DNA of 64,000 nucleotides, from assembly GCF_039538005.1 (NCBI RefSeq), contig NZ_BAABBO010000012.1, positions 186,001 through 250,000 on the forward strand, written 5' to 3'. The stretch comes from Allohahella marinimesophila. GTDB taxonomy: Bacteria > Pseudomonadota > Gammaproteobacteria > Pseudomonadales > Oleiphilaceae. Of this stretch, positions 17,360-24,347 are shown in pieces. The notes beneath the pieces were generated by a model, which worked only from the letters and a program-made list of their open reading frames with translations, did not search any database and was not told the DNA's origin. The position numbers and the translations under genes are program-made. Numbering within the stretch: position 1 is the first letter of the stretch; every line of letters starts with the position of its first letter.

Positions 17360-18756
17360 ACAGCCTCTCCTGCCGCCAGTAATTTACCCGGGTTCATCAC
17401 ATTGTTCGGATCGAAAGCCGCCTTGATGGCCCGCATGTAGGCGATTTCTTCAGCACTTCTGGAATACGGCAGATAAGGCTGCTTCAGCAGACCTACCCCA
17501 TGTTCGGCCGAAATAGTGCCGCCACAGTCTTTGACGATGTCGAAGACCATGGTATTGACCCGCTCGCAGCGGCTGAAGAAAGTGTCCTTGTCGAGATCGA
17601 CTGGCTTGAGGATGTTCAGGTGCAGGTTGCCGTCGCCGATATGGCCAAACCAGATGATCTCGAAGTCCGGATATTCAGCACTCACCACTTCGTCGATCCG
17701 CTTCAGGAATTCCGGCACGCGGCTCGGCCTCACAGCGATATCATTCTTGTAAGGGGTGTGCGGCGCGATACTTTCCGAGATGCCTTCACGCAGGCGCCAG
17801 AGGCTGGCTGCCTGTGCTTCGCTCTGACTGACGACACCGTCGACGACCCAGCCAGCCTCGACCGCCTGTTCAAACTGCGCCATGGCCTCTTCTTCCACGG
17901 CCTCGCTCACCACTTCATATTCGAGCAGCGCATAGTAGGGCGCGTCTTCAGCGAAGGGCGCCGCCACACCGCCATGCGCCAGCACGTGGCTCATGGCCTG
18001 GTGTGAGAAGAATTCGAAAGCGGTGATCTCGATGGTCTTGCTGAAAGTCTTCAGCACATCCATGACGTTATCGAAATGGCTGAGCCCCAGCACCATGACC
18101 TGCAGGTTCTTCGGCTTTCTGGTCAGTCGCATGGTCGCTTCGGTGATGAAACCGAGCGTGCCCTCGCCCGCAATGAAGAGCTGCTTGAGATCGTAACCGG
18201 TGTTGTTCTTCACCAGGCCGCGATTGAGCTCGAGAATATCGCCCTTGCCCGTGACGACCGTGAGGCCCGAGACCCAGTCGCGGCTCATGCCCCAGCGGAT
18301 GACCTTGATGCCACCAGCATTGGTCGAGAGATTACCGCCAATCTGGCTGCTACCGGCTGAAGCGAAGTCGACCGGATAATAGAGGTCATTGTCTTCGGCG
18401 AAGCGTTGCAGCTGCTCGGTGATGACGCCAGCCTGGCACTGTACAAGGCGATCACCAGCATCGAAGTCGATAATATTGTTCATCTTGTCGAAGGCGACGA
18501 CGATTTCGCCATTGGCCGCCACGGCACCACCGCTCAAGCCTGTGCGGCCACCAGAGGGCACCAGCGCCAGTTTCTGCTCATTGGCATAACGCACCAGCGC
18601 CTGCACTTCCTCGGTCGTTTTCGGAAATACGATAGCTGTTGGCGCTGGGGTATATTTCTTCGTCCAGTCTTTGCCGTAGTGTTCGAGCGAGTCCTGATCG
18701 GTCAGAACGCGCTCACCAAACTGGCTCGTGAGCCACTCGATTACAACATTACTCAT
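17356..18756 (-). CDS. FAD-linked D-2-hydroxyacid (2-hydroxyglutarate) dehydrogenase
   Basis: Flavoprotein of the VAO/PCMH family related to D-2-hydroxyglutarate dehydrogenase, GlcD and D-lactate dehydrogenase. The FAD-binding half contains PSGGRTGLSGGAV and ASAGSSQIGGNLSTNAGG; the C-terminal cap has the metal and substrate motif FGHIGDGNLHLNI and the ISAEHGVGLLK signature. I start it at 18756 (MSNVVIEW), since the preceding 16 residues look non-coding, giving 466 aa. It is divergent from serA. In Pseudomonas stutzeri, D-2-hydroxyglutarate dehydrogenase drives SerA by removing its by-product; the arrangement here suggests the same coupling. GlcD-like glycolate oxidation is the alternative. 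Confidence 0.86.
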   Translation of the reverse strand: MSNVVIEWLTSQFGERVLTDQDSLEHYGKDWTKKYTPAPTAIVFPKTTEEVQALVRYANEQKLALVPSGGRTGLSGGAVAANGEIVVAFDKMNNIIDFDAGDRLVQCQAGVITEQLQRFAEDNDLYYPVDFASAGSSQIGGNLSTNAGGIKVIRWGMSRDWVSGLTVVTGKGDILELNRGLVKNNTGYDLKQLFIAGEGTLGFITEATMRLTRKPKNLQVMVLGLSHFDNVMDVLKTFSKTIEITAFEFFSHQAMSHVLAHGGVAAPFAEDAPYYALLEYEVVSEAVEEEAMAQFEQAVEAGWVVDGVVSQSEAQAASLWRLREGISESIAPHTPYKNDIAVRPSRVPEFLKRIDEVVSAEYPDFEIIWFGHIGDGNLHLNILKPVDLDKDTFFSRCERVNTMVFDIVKDCGGTISAEHGVGLLKQPYLPYSRSAEEIAYMRAIKAAFDPNNVMNPGKLLAAGEAV

Positions 18757-18836
18757 AGCTTGGCTCTTTATGCTTCCAAAGATTCGGGGCATATATGTTA
18801 CCATAGCCCGCTATTTTTCTGCTTGGATCTGTACCC

Positions 18837-20066
18837 ATGACTCGCACGTCCCTTGATAAAAGCAAAATCAAAATCTTACTGCTCGAAGGCATCCATCAGT
18901 CAGCCATCGATACCTTGCATGCTGCGGGTTATGACAACATCGAGCATCACGCCAAGGCGCTCAATGATGAGGACCTCAAGACTGCTATCGCCGATGCGCA
19001 TTTCGTGGGCATCCGTTCACGCACCCAGCTGACCGAAGAAGTCCTGGAAGTGGCGAGCAAGCTGATCGGGATCGGCTGTTTCTGCATTGGTACCAATCAG
19101 GTAGACCTGATGGCAGCCATGGAACGCGGCATTGCCGTATTCAACGCGCCCTATTCCAATACGCGCAGCGTAGCCGAACTGGTTCTGGCAGAAGCCATCC
19201 TCCTGCTGCGTGGCGTGCCCGAGAAAAACGCATCCTGTCACCGTGGCGGCTGGTTGAAGACAGCGAAAGACAGCTACGAAATTCGCGGCAAGACCATGGG
19301 CATCGTGGGTTACGGCTCCATCGGCACCCAGCTGAGCATCCTCGCCGAGAACCTCGGCATGCGTGTCATCTATCATGACATCGTGACCAAACTGTCACTT
19401 GGCAATGCGAGCCAGGTCGAATCGCTCGAAGAGCTGCTGGCGATGAGCGACATCGTCACCCTGCATGTGCCAGAGACGGCGGCGACCAGAAACATGTTCG
19501 CGGCAGAGCAGTTTGCACAGATGAAGGACAAGAGCATCTTCATCAACGCTTCACGTGGCACCGTTGTGGATATCGAGGCGCTGGCCGATGTGCTGCGAAG
19601 CGGCAAGTTGCTTGGTGCTGCAGTCGACGTGTTCCCCGTTGAACCGCGCGGCAATGATGATGAGTTCGTCTCGCCACTGCGTGAATTCGACAACGTGATA
19701 CTGACCCCGCACGTTGGCGGCAGCACGATGGAAGCCCAGGAAAACATTGGTCGTGAAGTCGGCGAGAAGCTGGCGCGCTACAGCGATACCGGCATGACCG
19801 TGACCTCTGTCAACTTCCCTGAAGTGTCGCTGCCTGCGCATCCTAACAACCACAGACTGCTGCACATTCACCACAACGTGCCCGGCGTGATGTCCGAGAT
19901 CAACGCCGTCTTCTCCGAAAACGACATCAACATCTGTGCGCAATATCTGCAGACCAATGAGCGGCTTGGCTACGTAGTCATTGATGTCGACAAGGCCTAT
20001 TCCGATCTCGCCATGCAGAAGCTGAAATCGGTCAAGGGCACCATCAAGAGCCGGGTGCTGTTCTAG
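18837..20066 (+). CDS. serA: D-3-phosphoglycerate dehydrogenase
   Basis: First enzyme of serine biosynthesis (409 aa, the size of E. coli SerA). It has the substrate domain with GCFCIGTNQVDL, the NAD-binding fold GIVGYGSIGTQLS, catalytic His in LTPHVGGSTMEAQ, and a C-terminal ACT domain beginning near LLHIHHNVPGVMSEINAVF, where serine binds for feedback inhibition in the E. coli enzyme. Relatives also reduce 2-oxoglutarate to D-2-hydroxyglutarate, which links it to the divergent dehydrogenase gene 80 bp away. Confidence 0.96.
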   Translation: MTRTSLDKSKIKILLLEGIHQSAIDTLHAAGYDNIEHHAKALNDEDLKTAIADAHFVGIRSRTQLTEEVLEVASKLIGIGCFCIGTNQVDLMAAMERGIAVFNAPYSNTRSVAELVLAEAILLLRGVPEKNASCHRGGWLKTAKDSYEIRGKTMGIVGYGSIGTQLSILAENLGMRVIYHDIVTKLSLGNASQVESLEELLAMSDIVTLHVPETAATRNMFAAEQFAQMKDKSIFINASRGTVVDIEALADVLRSGKLLGAAVDVFPVEPRGNDDEFVSPLREFDNVILTPHVGGSTMEAQENIGREVGEKLARYSDTGMTVTSVNFPEVSLPAHPNNHRLLHIHHNVPGVMSEINAVFSENDINICAQYLQTNERLGYVVIDVDKAYSDLAMQKLKSVKGTIKSRVLF

Positions 20067-20104
20067 CCGGACAGCGGTATCACCCCACCAGTCCAGGAGG
20101 TCTT

Positions 20105-20722
20105 CTGAGTCCCGAGAAACAGCAAAAGTTCAGATTCTGGGGCAATGCAGGCCTCTTTGAGCTGCTCTGGCCGGCGGCCGTCGTGGGCGCCTACTATGGC
20201 AGCAACGCCTGGGCCGTCGCGGTGCTGATCGCCATGTTCGTATGGAGCAAGGCCTTTGGTGGCTCGCTGGCACAGGACCTGCGCATGGCCTTCGTCGGCC
20301 TGCTCGTGGCGTTTACCTTCGAGCCCATCTGGATGGGCGCGGACCTGTTGCTGTACTCATTACAACCCCCGTACATCTATCCACCGGTCTGGATAGTCTG
20401 TCTCTGGATTGGCTTTGCCATGAGCTTCAACCACTGCCTGTACTGGTTGCGGGGTCGCTACGGCCTGGCCGCTGTGTTCGGTGCAATAGGCAGCGTACTG
20501 TCGATTACAGCAGCGGAGCGAATCGGTGCGGTGACCATGCCTTCAGGTTGGTGGCCAGCCGCCATCAGCTATGCCCTCCCCTGGGCCTTCATCACGCCTG
20601 CCTTTGCCTGGTTTACCGATGTTCTCAAGCGCCGGGCCGAAGGCGACAGCGGCATGAGTCAGGATAAAAGCCGGGCGGCCGTGAACGCTGATCCCGACAA
20701 GCCGGCACCGCCACCCCGATGA
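20105..20722 (+). CDS. DUF2878 family membrane protein with probable CTG start
   Basis: Integral membrane protein of the DUF2878 family, function unknown. The conserved block PPVWIVCLWIGFAMSFNHCLYWL and the following AVFGAIGSVLS and WAFITPAFAWF segments fit the family; about five membrane segments are visible. The first in-frame GTG (20183) lies inside the first helix and has no ribosome-binding site. In frame upstream, FWGNAGLFELLWPAAVVGA completes the first helix. The only initiation-like codon before it is CTG at 20105, 4 nt after a perfect AGGAGG (20095-20100). I therefore propose a CTG start. The C-terminus is a polar tail rich in Pro and Ala. Confidence 0.75.
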   Translation: MSPEKQQKFRFWGNAGLFELLWPAAVVGAYYGSNAWAVAVLIAMFVWSKAFGGSLAQDLRMAFVGLLVAFTFEPIWMGADLLLYSLQPPYIYPPVWIVCLWIGFAMSFNHCLYWLRGRYGLAAVFGAIGSVLSITAAERIGAVTMPSGWWPAAISYALPWAFITPAFAWFTDVLKRRAEGDSGMSQDKSRAAVNADPDKPAPPPR

Positions 20723-20901
20723 GCAGGGCTGTGCAGCCAGATCTTTCATACATAGGGTAAAAGCGAGAGCGCGAGAGCTTGGGCTACCTAATGAGGTGCT
20801 AAGCTGTCCCTGGACGAGCCCAGGGCGGACCTGGACCTGATTCAGCTGCCAGGTGTGGGATCTGTTGAGCGAGTTTCTGAGCAACAGCGCTCGGAACGAC
20901 C

Positions 20902-21024
20902 GTGGGCAGCTCTTCGCAGATACTGATTATTTTGTTGATCGTGGCAGGCGCCGCGGTGGGCGCCTGGCTGGCGACCAGATTGACTATCTGGCGCCTCTTC
21001 TATGAACGCGACCGGCTTCGCTAG
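20902..21024 (+). CDS. Possible 40-aa single-span membrane protein
   Basis: Unrecognised small ORF starting with GTG and preceded by a weak GGAA 5 nt upstream. It encodes a short Ser-rich start, one long hydrophobic segment (ILIILLIVAGAAVGAWLA) and a basic tail ending YERDRLR, a classic one-helix small membrane protein layout. It fills the otherwise empty gap between the DUF2878 gene and the convergent OmpA-like lipoprotein gene and overlaps the latter's stop by 4 bp. In the rest of this gap (20723-20901) I see no gene or clear terminator. Confidence 0.3.
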   Translation: MGSSSQILIILLIVAGAAVGAWLATRLTIWRLFYERDRLR

Positions 21025-21710
21025 CCTGCGTCTGCAGTGGGCACGAGCTTCAATTCCACGCGGCGGTTCGCGGCGCGACCTGACGATGAGTCATTGCTGG
21101 CAATGGGGTCGCGCTGACCATAGCCTTTGGTCTGGACCCGGCCACCGGCTACGCCCTGGGAAGTGAGATAAGAACCCACGCTTTCCGCCCGACGCTGGCT
21201 CAGGGCCTGGTTGTACTCGGCTGCGCCTGTGGAGTCGGTGTGCCCGGCGACCATGATATTTGTTTCATCGAATTCCTCGAGTACGATGGCTACAGATTTG
21301 AGCGTTTCGTAGAAGGAAGACTTCACGGCATCACGGTCAGTATCGAAAGTGATATTGCCAGGCATGACCAGTGTAATCAGGTTCCCGGTACGTTCGACTC
21401 TTACACCACTGCCTTCCAGCTGACGACGCAGCTCTGATTCCTGGCGGTCCATGTAGTAGCCGATACCACCACCGGCTGCGCCACCAGCGGCAGCACCAAT
21501 CAGTGCACCCTTCTTGCGGTCGCCGTGATTCGCCGCGGCACCGGCGGCGGCACCACCTATGGCGCCAATCACGGCACCTTTAGTGGCATTGGAAGTCTTT
21601 TCTTCCCCTGTATATGGGTCGTAAGTCATGCAACCGCCGGTAGCGAGCAGACCAGCTGTCAGGCCGGTCGCCACGAGCGATCGCTTGAAACGGGGTATCA
21701 ATGTCATCAT
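21021..21710 (-). CDS. OmpA family lipoprotein with glycine-zipper region
   Basis: Outer-membrane lipoprotein (229 aa) that probably anchors the envelope to peptidoglycan. The signal peptide ends in LLATGGC (Cys27), a lipobox. A glycine-zipper segment follows (GAVIGAIGGAAAGAAANHG and a second copy with GGAAGGGIGYYMD, residues about 45-80). The C-terminal OmpA/Pal domain shows VAGHTDSTGAAEYNQALSQRRAESV and a closing NRRVELKL, the peptidoglycan-binding pattern. The layout matches YiaD-type proteins. Confidence 0.92.
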   Translation of the reverse strand: MMTLIPRFKRSLVATGLTAGLLATGGCMTYDPYTGEEKTSNATKGAVIGAIGGAAAGAAANHGDRKKGALIGAAAGGAAGGGIGYYMDRQESELRRQLEGSGVRVERTGNLITLVMPGNITFDTDRDAVKSSFYETLKSVAIVLEEFDETNIMVAGHTDSTGAAEYNQALSQRRAESVGSYLTSQGVAGGRVQTKGYGQRDPIASNDSSSGRAANRRVELKLVPTADAG

Positions 21711-21850
21711 TCAGTTAGTTCCTCTATACACGCTACGTCGACAGATAGGCTCGACGGTACTGTTCTGAGTGTAGCAGGCCTGCGCCAGCTGCCACCTCGT
21801 CCAGTCAGATGAAAGTATAAAAACGGATACTGTTGCGCCCAATGGGTGGA

Positions 21851-22774
21851 TCAGCGGAGCTCGCAGTGGATCTCCTCGCCAGTGTCCGCAGGGAGACTGG
21901 CGTTTTTCCGCGCAATGCTCCGACCTGCAGCAGCCTGTCGACTTCGCAGGCCAAGCGCGACCAGCGGCGCCACGATCATCATTGAGCCCGCCAGGAACCA
22001 GAGATCCGGCACTTCACTGAACCCTACCCAGCCAATCAGTACCGCCCATATCAAACCGGTGTACTCGGCGCTGGTGACCTGATTGGCTGCGACGTGACGG
22101 TAGGCCAGCAGAACCGCAAAGTTATAGCCAAGAATGAAAAACGAAGAGGCGCCGGCGCTGGCCATCAGGCTCCAGCTCCACTCGCGGCCCTCTATCAAAG
22201 CCAAAACGCCAGCCACCGGCAGACAGAGCAGATAATTCAGGGCGACTGAATGTACCATGGTCTGGTGCCTGGGGAGCTTGCGCACCAGCAGGGCATTGAA
22301 AGCGAGGGAAAACGCGGTAATGAGCGCGCCAAGAGCGCCCCATCCGAACTCTACAGGACGCAGGATGACCAGTATGCCAAGGAAGCCACTGATCACCGCG
22401 ATCACGCTGAGCAAGGTGAGTTGTTCACGAAAGATCACGACTGAGAGCACCACTACGATGAGCGGCGCAGCGTAGAACACCGCATTGGCCGTCGCCAGCG
22501 GCAGCGTCGCCAGCGCCATGACCATGGCCGCAATGCCGACGATACCGATATGCGCGCGCAGCGCATGGTAGCCCAGGCCAGCGAATAGGGCCTGTCGATC
22601 GATCATTTTATAGAAGGGCAGCAGCATCAGCACGGTACACAGGCAGCGTAGGAATACGAACTGCAATACTGGTACATCTTCACCAAGTAATTTGATGACC
22701 ACATCGCTAATGAGTGCCAGCGCATTGCCGATGACTAAAAGCACGATGGCACTGTTGACTGTCTTTCCCGGCAT
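21851..22774 (-). CDS. DMT superfamily transporter (EamA family)
   Basis: Inner-membrane protein (307 aa) of the drug/metabolite transporter superfamily with two EamA repeats, each of about five helices. Typical features are FLRCLCTVLMLLPF in repeat 1, the ANAVFYAAPLIVVVLSVVIFRE hinge, and ANQVTSAEYTGLIWAVLIGW in repeat 2. Likely substrates are amino acids or other small metabolites, but nothing here defines one. It is 100 bp downstream of the P450 gene on the same strand. Confidence 0.9.
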   Translation of the reverse strand: MPGKTVNSAIVLLVIGNALALISDVVIKLLGEDVPVLQFVFLRCLCTVLMLLPFYKMIDRQALFAGLGYHALRAHIGIVGIAAMVMALATLPLATANAVFYAAPLIVVVLSVVIFREQLTLLSVIAVISGFLGILVILRPVEFGWGALGALITAFSLAFNALLVRKLPRHQTMVHSVALNYLLCLPVAGVLALIEGREWSWSLMASAGASSFFILGYNFAVLLAYRHVAANQVTSAEYTGLIWAVLIGWVGFSEVPDLWFLAGSMMIVAPLVALGLRSRQAAAGRSIARKNASLPADTGEEIHCELR

Positions 22775-22873
22775 ACTCGAATCCAGTTGAAGGCCTGACG
22801 AAGATTGCCGAGACTAGAGCCTTATGCCTGTCGCTTCAACTGCAGCCGCCCAAGGTCTCAGCTGGCCCCCGAT

Positions 22874-24160
22874 TCAGCCTGGCGTGTTCTCGCTTTTCTT
22901 CCGCATCACTGGTCGTGCGGAACGCTTCACATCGCTGATGAGAAAACCTTCAGGCGGTTGGGCGGGCATTCTGGAAAGATCGATCGCAAGATCCTGCTCA
23001 GGCACCTTGTACGCCATCTCGCCGACCAACATCCGCACGGCCTGCTTCAGCATTTCGATGGTAAGCCACTCTCCCGCACAGCGATGATTGATGTCGAACG
23101 TGCCGCCACCCTGAGGGATCAGGTTGAACGGTGTAATGTCCGCCTCGAGGAAGCGGGCAGCATTGAATTGATCGGCGTTCTTCCAGATGGCTTCATCCCG
23201 GTTGGTCCCATAGAGATCCAGCAGGACGAGATCGCCCTTCCGGAATTCATGGCTCCGCCACTTGAACGGCTCCCGGACGAGACCACCTGCAAAGGGGAAG
23301 AAGGGATAGTAGCGGCGAACCTCCTGCACGAACGATGTCAGATAGTCATCGTCTTCGAGCAGGCGCTTTCGGTCCGGCTCATGAACGTGAAGCGCGTGGC
23401 CCGCGAACATCACATAGCGACCGATGGCCACGGTAGGACGCAGAATATTCAGCAACTCCACTGCGGCCACTTCTTCACTCAGCTGATCGCCCTGGGCATC
23501 TTCATGAAAAGCGATGATGCTCAGCGGTCTGTTCGGCGCCACCTCGACGCCCCCGCGTCGCACCTGACGGATGAGCGCCCTGGCCCATTTTTCCGTTCGC
23601 CGGCGTAACCAGAGGCCCCGCCAGTTCCGCGGGCCTGCAGTGCCGGCACCGTCGATCATGGCAGCAAGCTCGCTGGTGCGCTTGTCCAGTTCGTTCTCGC
23701 TCAGGTTCACGCCACTCCAGGTACAGACCGCCTTGCAGATCACCCTGTTGATGCTACCCAGCAGCGACACCGGTTTATCGCCAGACCAGCCAGGTATGGC
23801 CTCACGCCAGGCGTCGGTAAATAGTTCTGACAGTCCACCGATCGAACCCGGGGTCATCATAGACATGAACATCTGCTTGCGCCGATGATGCTCGGCGGCA
23901 TCAAGTACCGCGACACTTCCTTCGTCCTGCAGGGACCAGAGGATGGGCTTCGGCAGAGCGCCCTTGCGGGTGAATCTTTCGGGCTTATAGAACACTTCCG
24001 CAGCCTCTTCTCCGCCAATACAGACAGTAGGTTTGAGCATCAGACGGATCCTGAATATATCGCTCTCATAGCGGCGTCGACGCTTCTGAATAAATTCATA
24101 ACCATCGCTCAGAATGGCGAGTGTGCTATCCAGTGCACTGTCTTTGGGTATATCAGACAT
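22874..24160 (-). CDS. Cytochrome P450 of the CYP152 fatty-acid peroxygenase type
   Basis: Haem-thiolate enzyme (428 aa) closely resembling, along its whole length, P450 BS-beta, SP-alpha and OleT, which use hydrogen peroxide to hydroxylate or decarboxylate fatty acids. Identifying features are Cys361 in the haem motif (NHRCAGEWLTIE) following PQGGG, and the Arg241-Pro242 pair in ILRPTVAIGRY that binds the substrate carboxylate in place of the usual acid/alcohol pair. Also shared are SFVQEVRRYYPF (ExxR) and LLDLYGTN. The position equal to BS-beta Gln85 (OleT His85) is Ala84 in an ungapped alignment from memory. No redox partner is adjacent, in keeping with peroxide use. Confidence 0.9.
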   Translation of the reverse strand: MSDIPKDSALDSTLAILSDGYEFIQKRRRRYESDIFRIRLMLKPTVCIGGEEAAEVFYKPERFTRKGALPKPILWSLQDEGSVAVLDAAEHHRRKQMFMSMMTPGSIGGLSELFTDAWREAIPGWSGDKPVSLLGSINRVICKAVCTWSGVNLSENELDKRTSELAAMIDGAGTAGPRNWRGLWLRRRTEKWARALIRQVRRGGVEVAPNRPLSIIAFHEDAQGDQLSEEVAAVELLNILRPTVAIGRYVMFAGHALHVHEPDRKRLLEDDDYLTSFVQEVRRYYPFFPFAGGLVREPFKWRSHEFRKGDLVLLDLYGTNRDEAIWKNADQFNAARFLEADITPFNLIPQGGGTFDINHRCAGEWLTIEMLKQAVRMLVGEMAYKVPEQDLAIDLSRMPAQPPEGFLISDVKRSARPVMRKKSENTPG

Positions 24161-24277
24161 CGGGACCTCCAGTGTCTTCGGGTTGTCGAGGATGCAATTA
24201 AGATTTGCACGATTTGTATTGCTTCTCAGACGTACGGGCGACCGTCATGAGAGGTTGACGGGTGTTTGAAAATTCAG

Positions 24278-24293
24278 TGGCACGCGCTCTGCA
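24278..24293 (+). promoter_or_regulatory. Candidate sigma-54 (-24/-12) promoter
   Basis: TGGCACGCGCTCTGCA matches the RpoN consensus TGGCACG-N4-TTGCA with one mismatch, and GG and GC are exactly 10 nt apart. It lies 55 nt before the ATG of the isoaspartate methyltransferase/esterase fusion gene, on the same strand, in a 187-bp intergenic region. No enhancer-binding regulator gene is adjacent. Confidence 0.5.
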
Positions 24294-24347
24294 TCCCATT
24301 CGTCAGACAAGGAGAATTCCAGACAAGAACCGAAGGAGGCATTTGTT

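Noticed and set aside
22805..23608. 267-aa plus-strand open frame opposite the P450 gene
   Set aside because: The minus-strand P450 has full-length family similarity and all catalytic motifs; the opposite frame shows none.
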